A DNA stretch of 38,189 bases from Paludibacteraceae bacterium (lineage in GTDB: Bacteria > Bacteroidota > Bacteroidia > Bacteroidales > Paludibacteraceae): the NCBI GenBank assembly GCA_017444615.1, contig JAFSWF010000060.1, forward strand, positions 1 through 38,189, written 5' to 3'. A program made the position numbers and the translations under genes. The notes below the pieces were generated by a model, which saw only the letters and a list, made by a program, of their open reading frames with translations, did not search any database and was not told the DNA's origin. Position 1 is the stretch's first letter. Each line of letters opens with the position of its first letter. Shown piece by piece: positions 32,455 through 38,189 of this stretch.

Positions 32455-33687
32455 ATGCCAAATAGTGCATTTAAAATAGCCTTACGTTTGTATTTTTCAC
32501 AAGAAGGTGAGCAACGTAATTCGCGGCCGGCTGTGCGGGTGGCGTTAGCGGGTATGATAGTAGGGGTATTGGTGATGATTCTAACGATCTGTATTGTGGT
32601 GGGATTTAAGCAGACGATTACACAGAAAGTAGCAGGCTTTGGGGCGCATATACAGGTTGTTTCCTTTGATAATAACAACACGTATGATTTGCAACCGATT
32701 GCCGTCTCGGACTCGTTGTTGGCGGTCTTGGGGGGCTATGAACATGTTCGGGCGGCGGTGCCTTTTGTAACCAAGCCCGGAATGCTGAAGACAGCAACTG
32801 ATTTTCAAGGGTTTGTGCTCAAAGGAACCGATTATTGGGATTTTTTTGCCGCTAATCTGATAGAAGGGACGTTACCGGACAAACCGCAAGAGATTCTTCT
32901 CTCGCAGTCGATGGCGGATAAGATGAAGTTGCACATAGGCGATGCTGTGAATGCGTATTTTGTTGATAATCAGGATGTTCGTGCGAGACGGTTTAAGATA
33001 GTAGGTTTATACGAAACGGGCTTTGGTCAGTTCGATGAGCTCTTTGTGTTAACGCCTTTAGCCACTGCGCAGCGTTTGTTGCCGGCTGATGCAAGGGGGC
33101 AATACTCCGGCGTGGAGATCTTGCTGGACGATATGCGGTATTTGGATGAAGTGGCGGATAAGATTTATTTTGCAACGGTTCACCTTTACGATGAGGATGG
33201 TTATAACGCCTATTATGTGGAGACGCTTCATCAACAAAATCCTGCTATTTTTGCGTGGCTGGACTTGCTGGATATGAATGTGGTAGTGATTATTGTGCTG
33301 ATGCTCTTAGTGTCAGGCTTTAATATGGTGTCGGGACTGATAATATTGATTCTGGATGGCATCCCATTGATAGGAACGTTGAAGGCCTTAGGGGCAGATA
33401 ATACGTTTGTGCGGCGGATCTTCCTCACGCAGGCGGCGATGCTTATTGGCAAAGGAGTGTTATGGGGCAATATAATTGGTTTAGGTTTGGCGGCATTGCA
33501 GTACTGGACGCATTTGGTACCACTGGAGGCAGCTACGTATTACGTCAGTTATGTGCCGATTACGTTTGCGTGGGGGTGGATTATTGCGCTCAATGTGCTG
33601 ACGATAGTTTTGTCGCTACTCATCCTATTGTTGCCATCGCTTATTATCACCAAAATCAGTCCCGCACAAGTAATGCGATTTGAATAG
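32455..33687 (+). CDS. FtsX/LolC/LolE-type ABC transporter permease
   Basis: 410 residues. One helix near the N-terminus (residues ~28-50, VALAGMIVGVLVMILTICIVV), a large periplasmic MacB-like domain (~55-270), then three helices (~278-305, ~325-350, ~370-400) form the 4-helix FtsX topology. The C-terminal end, KISPAQVMRFE, is typical of LolC/LolE permeases in Bacteroidetes. These release lipoproteins from the inner membrane together with the LolD ATPase, which is not in the window. A related role in lipid or peptide export cannot be excluded. The GSCFA gene follows after 28 bases of repeat. Confidence 0.88.
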   Translation: MPNSAFKIALRLYFSQEGEQRNSRPAVRVALAGMIVGVLVMILTICIVVGFKQTITQKVAGFGAHIQVVSFDNNNTYDLQPIAVSDSLLAVLGGYEHVRAAVPFVTKPGMLKTATDFQGFVLKGTDYWDFFAANLIEGTLPDKPQEILLSQSMADKMKLHIGDAVNAYFVDNQDVRARRFKIVGLYETGFGQFDELFVLTPLATAQRLLPADARGQYSGVEILLDDMRYLDEVADKIYFATVHLYDEDGYNAYYVETLHQQNPAIFAWLDLLDMNVVVIIVLMLLVSGFNMVSGLIILILDGIPLIGTLKALGADNTFVRRIFLTQAAMLIGKGVLWGNIIGLGLAALQYWTHLVPLEAATYYVSYVPITFAWGWIIALNVLTIVLSLLILLLPSLIITKISPAQVMRFE

Positions 33688-33708
33688 AGTACAGAATACA
33701 GAATACAG
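33688..33708. repeat. Three 7-base units upstream of the GSCFA gene
   Basis: agtacag, aatacag and aatacag, followed by accga, fill the gap between the permease stop and the GSCFA ATG. This is the same family as the array inside waaA at 11201-11228. Confidence 0.92.
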
Positions 33709-33715
33709 ACCGAGT

Positions 33716-34576
33716 ATGAAGTTACAGACACAGGTAGAAATAAAGCCCTCTAAATGGAAGATAGAGCCGGAGGATAAGATCCTAGCGGTGGGTTCGTGCT
33801 TTGCGGACGAGATCAGCCGTAAGATGGAAGAGTGTTACTTGCCGGTGACTTCTAACCCATTCGGCACGCTCTATAATCCGCTTTCTATTGCGCAGGCATT
33901 CAGCCTTCAGCCATCAGATGTCAGCTATCAGTTTTACGACGGTCTTTGGCATTCGATGGCACACCATGGTTCGTTCTCGCGGCCTACGAAAGAGGAAGCT
34001 GAGAAGGCGGTCGTGGCGTCTATTGAGACGCTGCAAAGGGCGTTAAAAGAAGCAAAGGTAGTGATAGTGACTTTTGGCACTGCGTGGATTTATGAAAGTA
34101 CAAAGGGACAAGGTACAAAGGACAAAGGTCAAGTGGTGGCTAATTGTCATAAGATGCCGGCGGAGTGGTTTAGCAGAAGGCGATTGACGGTGGAGGAGAT
34201 CGTAGCAGCGTGGAAGCCGATTATTGAGGCTTATGCAGATAAAAGATGGATCTTTACCGTTTCGCCTATACGACATGTAAAAGACGGGCTGCATGAGAAC
34301 CAATTGAGCAAAGCCACGCTGTTAATGGCGGTGGAGCAACTCTCCTCCCTTGTGGGGAGGTCGGGAGGGGTTACTTATTTCCCCTCGTACGAGATTGTAC
34401 TCGATGAGTTGAGGGATTATCGGTTCTATGCCGATGATTTGGTGCATCCGTCGAGTTTGGCGGTCAATTATATATGGGAGCGTTTTTGTGAGACATATTT
34501 CTCGCCGCAGACAAGAAACGAATTGGTCTTGGCGCATAAGCGTTGGCAATTTGAGCATCATCGGCCGTTACATTAA
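33716..34576 (+). CDS. GSCFA domain-containing protein
   Basis: 286 residues from the ATG at 33716 (MKLQTQVEIKPSKW). The name-giving box VGSCFADEISRKM (~27-39) is followed by NPFGTLYNPLSI, VTFGTAWIYE, CHKMP and SPIRHVKDGLHENQLSKA, the conserved order of this SGNH-hydrolase-like family common in Bacteroidetes. The Ser in GSCFA and the later D..HP (DDLVHPSSLA) would fit catalytic Ser and Asp-His. Substrate is unknown. Three repeat segments lie in frame: 33903 (SLQPSDVSYQ), 34096 (STKGQGTKDKGQV) and 34343 (SLVGRSGGV). Confidence 0.9.
   Translation: MKLQTQVEIKPSKWKIEPEDKILAVGSCFADEISRKMEECYLPVTSNPFGTLYNPLSIAQAFSLQPSDVSYQFYDGLWHSMAHHGSFSRPTKEEAEKAVVASIETLQRALKEAKVVIVTFGTAWIYESTKGQGTKDKGQVVANCHKMPAEWFSRRRLTVEEIVAAWKPIIEAYADKRWIFTVSPIRHVKDGLHENQLSKATLLMAVEQLSSLVGRSGGVTYFPSYEIVLDELRDYRFYADDLVHPSSLAVNYIWERFCETYFSPQTRNELVLAHKRWQFEHHRPLH
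33903..33930 (+). repeat. Four 7-base units inside the GSCFA gene (gccatca type)
   Basis: gccttca, gccatca, gatgtca and gctatca are read as LQPSDVSYQ. The units are related to 6054-6081 and 11894-11907. Confidence 0.8.
34096..34130 (+). repeat. Five 7-base units inside the GSCFA gene (aaggtac type)
   Basis: aagtaca, aagggac, aaggtac, aaaggac and aaaggtc are read as STKGQGTKDKGQ, a low-complexity basic loop right after the conserved FGTAWIYE block. Confidence 0.85.
34343..34373 (+). repeat. Palindromic G-rich element, copy in the GSCFA gene
   Basis: The arms CCTCCC and GGGGAGG around TTGT are followed by TCGGGAGGGGTT, the same layout and tail (TCGGG) as the valS copy. It is read in frame as SLVGRSGGV. 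Confidence 0.75.
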
Positions 34577-34613
34577 GAAAAAACAAGTTTTTTGGCAGAA
34601 AAAGCAGTTTATT

Positions 34614-34645
34614 CTTGCGTAATTGAAAATTTTGTTGTATCTTTG
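34614..34645 (+). promoter_or_regulatory. Promoter of the secreted multi-domain protein gene
   Basis: CTTG at 34614-34617 (one mismatch) and TATCTTTG at 34638-34645 are 20 bases apart. The T-rich spacer ends TTTTGTTG. About 100 bases of leader follow before the ATG at 34754. Confidence 0.75.
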
Positions 34646-34753
34646 TGCCGAAATTGCAAAGTATGGTTTGCAAAATAAGAAAGCACGAAAGCAATTTTGC
34701 TGATATATCATTATTAATTAACTTATTTTATTAACTTAATTTTTTTTCGTATC

Positions 34754-36163
34754 ATGAAAAAAATCTTTTCTCTTTTTATCGCCGCGCTCTTTAGCGTAGC
34801 AATGTTTGCAATCGACTCGTGGACAGTGGCTGGTAACAATACTACTATTCTCGGCTCAAGTTGGAGTGCTGATGAGTCGGCTGGCAATGACATGGTTGCT
34901 GTTGATGGAACAACTTATTTTCAATTGGAAAAAAGTTTCACGGCATTGGAAAGTAAAACTTGGTTTGAATTTAAAGTCGTAGGTGATCATGGCGCTAATG
35001 ATTGGGGGACAGCCTATCCTTCGGATAACTATGGAATTAATGTTCACGCTGGGGCTAATTATGCTTTGTTTACATTTGATACCGAAACTACGAATGTTGG
35101 CTGTTATAGTGCTTGTACAGTTGTAGGTTCTTCTACTACTCTTTTTGGAACCAGTTGGGATGTGACAAACACCGATAATGATATGACTTTTGCTAATAAT
35201 GTATTTACCTTTGCAAAATCGGATGTAACCCTTCCTGCCGGTGATATTACCTTTAAAGTTAATGTGAATCACGATTCGGACTATAAATACGCATATCCCG
35301 CTTCTAATTACACATTAAATATCCCTTCTTCCGGTAAATATAACGTGACTATTACGTTTAACCCGTTTACGTTTGCTGTATCCGCTGAAGCAGAATTGCA
35401 GGAAGAAGAAGAGGTTGTGCCTACTGTTGCTGTGAAAGGTGGATGGGATAGTTGGGCTGAAACAACTCCATTAGTAATTGCCGCAAACAAGGAAACTGCG
35501 TCTGTGACTTTGACTGATCTTCCTTATGGTCAATATTACTTTGGTGTAGAGGTAGATGGTAACTTCAAATCTAAATCCGGTACTATCAGCCGTGCTTCAA
35601 ATTCTCTTTCCGATATTACGGGTAATGAAGGCGGAATGTTGTTGGATGTTGACCAAGATGGAGATTATACTTTCACCTGGACTTATGCTACAAATGAGTT
35701 AACTGTTACTTACTTGACAGAATATGTAGAAGCAAAATACTATATTACCGGTGATAGTATGATGGTAGGTAATGATAGAAAATGGAATTCTAAGGCAATT
35801 AAAGTAGAGTCCGATAGTTATACCTTTACAAGCCTTCCTGCCGGAGACTACAAAATGAAGATTTCTCTTGATGGTACATGGAGTAATATCAAGGGCTACG
35901 ATGATTTGACAGAAGTTGCTAAAGGTCTTACCGCTGATGGTGATAGGAATATCTTGTTCACGTTGGAATCGGCCAGTGACGTAACAGTAACTTACACCTC
36001 TGATCCTTCTGTATTTAAACTCGAAGGTAGTTTCAAAGATACAGCTACCGCGATTAATGAGGTTGAAGGTGGTGTGAAGGCAGTGAAGCGTGTTGTGAAC
36101 GGTCAGCTGATTATTGAGCGTGACGGTATGTTCTTCAATGCCCTTGGTGCACAAGTTAAATAA
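34754..36163 (+). CDS. Secreted protein with four beta-sandwich repeats and sorting-like tail
   Basis: 469 residues. Signal peptide MKKIFSLFIAALFSVAMFA. Two similar domains follow, starting WTVAGNNTTILGSSW (~23) and CTVVGSSTTLFGTSW (~119). Two further domains start VAVKGGWDSWAE (~225) and YYITGDSMMVGNDRKW (~328); all four have LPAGDY- or LPYGQY-like turns. The layout resembles pullulanase X25/CBM-like starch-binding sandwiches, but this is a resemblance only and no catalytic domain is present. A stretch of five acidic residues (LQEEEEVV, ~216) links the halves. The tail ~431-469, containing KRVVNGQLIIERDG and ending in ALGAQVK, is shared with the proteins at 355-2949 and 15619-16644. Own promoter and terminator. 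Confidence 0.85.
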   Translation: MKKIFSLFIAALFSVAMFAIDSWTVAGNNTTILGSSWSADESAGNDMVAVDGTTYFQLEKSFTALESKTWFEFKVVGDHGANDWGTAYPSDNYGINVHAGANYALFTFDTETTNVGCYSACTVVGSSTTLFGTSWDVTNTDNDMTFANNVFTFAKSDVTLPAGDITFKVNVNHDSDYKYAYPASNYTLNIPSSGKYNVTITFNPFTFAVSAEAELQEEEEVVPTVAVKGGWDSWAETTPLVIAANKETASVTLTDLPYGQYYFGVEVDGNFKSKSGTISRASNSLSDITGNEGGMLLDVDQDGDYTFTWTYATNELTVTYLTEYVEAKYYITGDSMMVGNDRKWNSKAIKVESDSYTFTSLPAGDYKMKISLDGTWSNIKGYDDLTEVAKGLTADGDRNILFTLESASDVTVTYTSDPSVFKLEGSFKDTATAINEVEGGVKAVKRVVNGQLIIERDGMFFNALGAQVK

Positions 36164-36183
36164 GCATAACACCTTATATTACT

Positions 36184-36214
36184 AAAAAGGACGAGCTTCG
36201 TGCTCGTCCTTTTT
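36184..36214. terminator. Strong bidirectional terminator
   Basis: Perfect 13-base arms, aaaaaggacgagc (36184-36196) and gctcgtccttttt (36202-36214), flank the loop ttcgt. The arms begin with A and end with T runs, so it works on both strands: for the secreted protein gene and, from the other side, for valS. Confidence 0.92.
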
Positions 36215-36220
36215 AGTTTG

Positions 36221-36335
36221 CGGTAATATAGAACATTTATCGCATGGTTTTTGGCCTATAATTACCCTCGGCTTGCCTTTGACTTGCCTTCGACTTTATT
36301 TCGACTCACTCTCGTACGGCAATATTGAACATTTA
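36221..36335. repeat. 11-base array bracketed by 19-base direct repeats
   Basis: cggtaatatagaacattta (36221-36239) and cggcaatattgaacattta (36317-36335) differ at two of 19 bases and bracket a degenerate 11-base array (36261-36315: attaccctcgg, cttgcctttga, cttgccttcga, ctttatttcga, ctcactctcgt). The right copy contains the valS stop codon. The whole looks like an inserted unit between terminator and valS. Confidence 0.75.
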
Positions 36336-38189
36336 GGCTTTCAAGGCTGCGATGGAGGCTTCGATGGCTGCGATGCGTGATTCGGCATCGGCTTTCTTCT
36401 TACGCTCCAGTTCTACGATTTCCGGTTTGGCGTTCTGTACAAAGCGTTCGTTACTAAGTTTCGCCATGACGCCACGGAGGAAACCTTGTTGGTGCGCGAG
36501 GTCCGCCTCGAGTTTCTTCAACTCCTCGTCCACGTTGATGAACTTATCCAATGGGATGGCATATTCGACCGTTCCTACAAGGAAGGTCGATAGTTTGTCG
36601 TTTGTCGTTTGTCGTTGGTCGTTAGACAGTTCTACATTAGCGAGTTTGCTCAGGAGGGCAGCATAGGCGTAGGTGTCGGCTCCGTCGAAATAGAGCGTGA
36701 GCACTTCCTTTGGTGGGATGTTCTTCGACGCACGGATGTTACGAACACCTGCTACGATGAGTTTGAGGTTTTCAACTTCGTCTAGGAGGCCTAGGTTGCC
36801 TATGTTGCCTAGGTTGCCTAGTTGGCTGGTCATGATACTCTCGCCCGGTTGGCGCTCGTAGAGGTTCTGCCAGAGTTCCTCTGTGATGAACGGCATGAAG
36901 GGGTGGAGCAGTTTGAGCATGCGGTCAAAGAAAGCGAGGGTCGCTTCGTAGGTCTCGCGGTCGATAGGCTGTTGGTACGCGGGTTTGATCATCTCTAAGT
37001 ACCATCCGCTGAACTCGTCGCAATAGAGTTTATATATTGCCATGAGGGCCTCCGAGAGACGGTATTTGCTAAAGAGGTCGGTGATTTCTGCTTCGGCCTG
37101 ACGCAGTTTGGCATCAAACCAAGCTATGGCTTGTTGGTCGTTAGTCGTTAGTCCAGTCAGGGCCTCGTTGGACACTTCCCAGCCTTTGATGAGGCGGAAG
37201 CAGTTCCAGATCTTATTGCAGAAGTTACGTCCTTGCTCGCAGAGCGAGTCATCATAGAGGATGTCGTTTCCGGCAGGTGCGCTCAACAAGATACCCATAC
37301 GTACGCCATCGGCTCCGTAACGCTCGATGAGGTCAAGCGGGTCAGGACTGTTGCCAAGCGATTTGGACATCTTACGGCCTAACTTATCGCGGACAATACC
37401 TGTGAAATAGACGTGACGGAACGGCATTTTGCCTTGGTATTCATAGCCCGCCATGATCATACGTGCTACCCAGAAGAAGATGATGTCCGGTCCGGTTACG
37501 AGGTCGGCGGTGGGGTAGTAGTATTGGATCTCCTTGTTGTTCGGATCTTCGATGCCGTTGAAGAGGCTGATAGGCCACAGCCATGAGCTGAACCAAGTAT
37601 CCAGCGCGCCTTCGTCTTGAACGAGGTTGGCCACCTCACCCCGACCCTCTCCCAAGGAGAGGGAGGACTGTAGGGCTTTGGCTTCTTCGAGGGTCTCGGC
37701 GACGATGATCTTGTCGGCGGGGTAGTCCTCGAGGCCGGTTTGGGCAAGGAGGTCGGTGTCGTAGTAGGCAGGAATACGATGTCCCCACCAGAGTTGACGA
37801 GAGATGCACCAGTCTTTGATGTTCTCCAGCCAGTTACGGTAGGTGTTCTTGTATTTCGCGGGATAGAAGACAATCTCGTCGTTCATTACCGGCGGCAGTG
37901 CGATGTCAGCAAAGTGCTGCATTTTGATGAACCATTGGAGGGACAAACGAGGTTCGATAGGCACGTTGGTGCGCTCGGAGTAACCCACTTTGTTGTCGTA
38001 GTCTTCAATCTTCTCCACGAGGTTGAGCGCTTGCAGGTCCTCTACAATCTGTTTGCGGCAGTCGAAACGGTCCATGCCGTGGTACTTGCGTACGTTGGGT
38101 TGGAGTTCGGGTTCGACGGTATCCATGTTGAGATGCGCGTCCGGCGTGAAGATATCGATGGTGCGTAGGTTGTATTTCTGTCCGAGGGC
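36333..38189 (-). CDS. valS: Valine--tRNA ligase, C-terminal part (cut by right edge)
   Basis: The frame is open to the window edge (619 residues visible); the N-terminal third with the HIGH motif is outside. Visible are the WFIKM and CISRQLWWGHRIPA blocks, KMSKSLGNSPDPLDLIERYGADG (KMSKS motif), the anticodon-binding domain (PFITEELWQNLYERQPG), and the C-terminal coiled-coil arm (ELKKLEADLAHQQGFL to the end). It charges tRNA-Val. Four repeat segments are read in frame: 37633-37663 (SLSLGEGRGEV), 37137-37171 (NEALTGLTTND), 36781-36825 (GNLGNIGNLG) and 36594-36625 (NDQRQTTND). Motifs between them are intact. Confidence 0.96.
   Translation of the reverse strand, partial: ALGQKYNLRTIDIFTPDAHLNMDTVEPELQPNVRKYHGMDRFDCRKQIVEDLQALNLVEKIEDYDNKVGYSERTNVPIEPRLSLQWFIKMQHFADIALPPVMNDEIVFYPAKYKNTYRNWLENIKDWCISRQLWWGHRIPAYYDTDLLAQTGLEDYPADKIIVAETLEEAKALQSSLSLGEGRGEVANLVQDEGALDTWFSSWLWPISLFNGIEDPNNKEIQYYYPTADLVTGPDIIFFWVARMIMAGYEYQGKMPFRHVYFTGIVRDKLGRKMSKSLGNSPDPLDLIERYGADGVRMGILLSAPAGNDILYDDSLCEQGRNFCNKIWNCFRLIKGWEVSNEALTGLTTNDQQAIAWFDAKLRQAEAEITDLFSKYRLSEALMAIYKLYCDEFSGWYLEMIKPAYQQPIDRETYEATLAFFDRMLKLLHPFMPFITEELWQNLYERQPGESIMTSQLGNLGNIGNLGLLDEVENLKLIVAGVRNIRASKNIPPKEVLTLYFDGADTYAYAALLSKLANVELSNDQRQTTNDKLSTFLVGTVEYAIPLDKFINVDEELKKLEADLAHQQGFLRGVMAKLSNERFVQNAKPEIVELERKKKADAESRIAAIEASIAALKA
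36594..36625 (-). repeat. tcgtttg 7-base array inside valS
   Basis: Plus-strand units tttgtcg, tttgtcg, tttgtcg and ttggtcg, then ttag, are read in valS as NDQRQTTND. Same family as rsmE 31199-31230 and as the 7-base part of the 35-base element. Confidence 0.93.
36781..36825 (-). repeat. Five 9-base units inside valS (cctaggttg)
   Basis: tctaggagg, cctaggttg, cctatgttg, cctaggttg and cctagttgg are read in valS as repeated Gly-Asn-Leu/Ile triplets (QLGNLGNIGNLGLLD). Nine bases keep the frame, so copy changes would only add or remove three residues. Confidence 0.9.
37137..37171 (-). repeat. 35-base element, copy 2 (inside valS)
   Basis: 34 of 35 bases match 6972-7006. Here it is read through in the same frame as NEALTGLTTND and continues into the valS anticodon-binding region without a stop. 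Confidence 0.92.
37633..37663 (-). repeat. Palindromic G-rich element, copy in valS
   Basis: On the minus strand CCCTCTCC-TTG-GGAGAGGG is followed by TCGGGGTGAGGT. It matches the pheT copy at 28 of 31 bases and is read in frame as SLSLGEGRGEV within the editing/catalytic region of valS. Confidence 0.9.

Overview
The window reads as a piece of chromosome from an uncultured-type member of the Bacteroidales (Bacteroidetes). Nine promoters match the Bacteroidetes sigma pattern (TTTG, about 20 bases, then TAnnTTTG). The gene families point the same way: a BspA-like leucine-rich-repeat protein, GldF, a GSCFA protein, DUF1599, a BT_3928-type DoxX/MauE-like protein, a C_GCAxxG_C_C protein, and Kdo/lipid A enzymes of a Gram-negative envelope. 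The genus cannot be named from sequence alone. No rRNA, tRNA, CRISPR, transposase, phage or plasmid gene was seen.

Layout. 1-3150: leftward BspA-like surface protein with terminator and long leader. 3235-6051: rightward small membrane protein, OmpH/Skp-like chaperone and a Wzi-like outer-membrane barrel. 10382-6072: leftward five-gene operon (C_GCAxxG protein, DoxX/thioredoxin-like protein, cdsA, lpxL-type acyltransferase, family 2 glycosyltransferase). 10449-20006: rightward run of a small outer-membrane barrel, waaA, hisS, DUF1599, lpd, secreted endonuclease I, rpiB, a DASS symporter and its partner barrel. 26895-20258: leftward pheT, prfC, MFS transporter, gldF and a phosphoesterase, preceded on the left by an orphan leftward promoter. 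27352-32092: rightward ffh, folD, prfA, rsmE and a PAP2 phosphatase. Then a small Spy-like protein (leftward), a LolC/E-type permease, a GSCFA protein, a secreted multi-domain protein, and the C-terminal two thirds of valS (leftward, cut by the right edge).

Most genes are ordinary core functions: translation (hisS, pheT, valS, prfA, prfC, rsmE, ffh), envelope building (cdsA, lpxL, waaA, wzi-like, PAP2, OmpH) and metabolism (lpd, rpiB, folD). Three secreted proteins end in the same short C-terminal tail, probably a sorting signal.

The unusual layer is the repeats. More than twenty short tandem arrays, mostly of imperfect 7-base units but also 8, 9, 11 and 16 bases, lie between genes, at gene ends, over start codons, and in frame inside core genes (waaA, folD, rsmE, valS, the wzi-like signal peptide, GSCFA). 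A separate roughly 31-base palindromic element (CCCTCTCC TTG GGAGAGGG plus a G-rich tail) sits in frame inside pheT (twice), valS and the GSCFA gene. A 35-base element is shared almost exactly by lpxL and valS. Together these look like expanding repeat families that are tolerated inside proteins, and are the most interesting part of the window.
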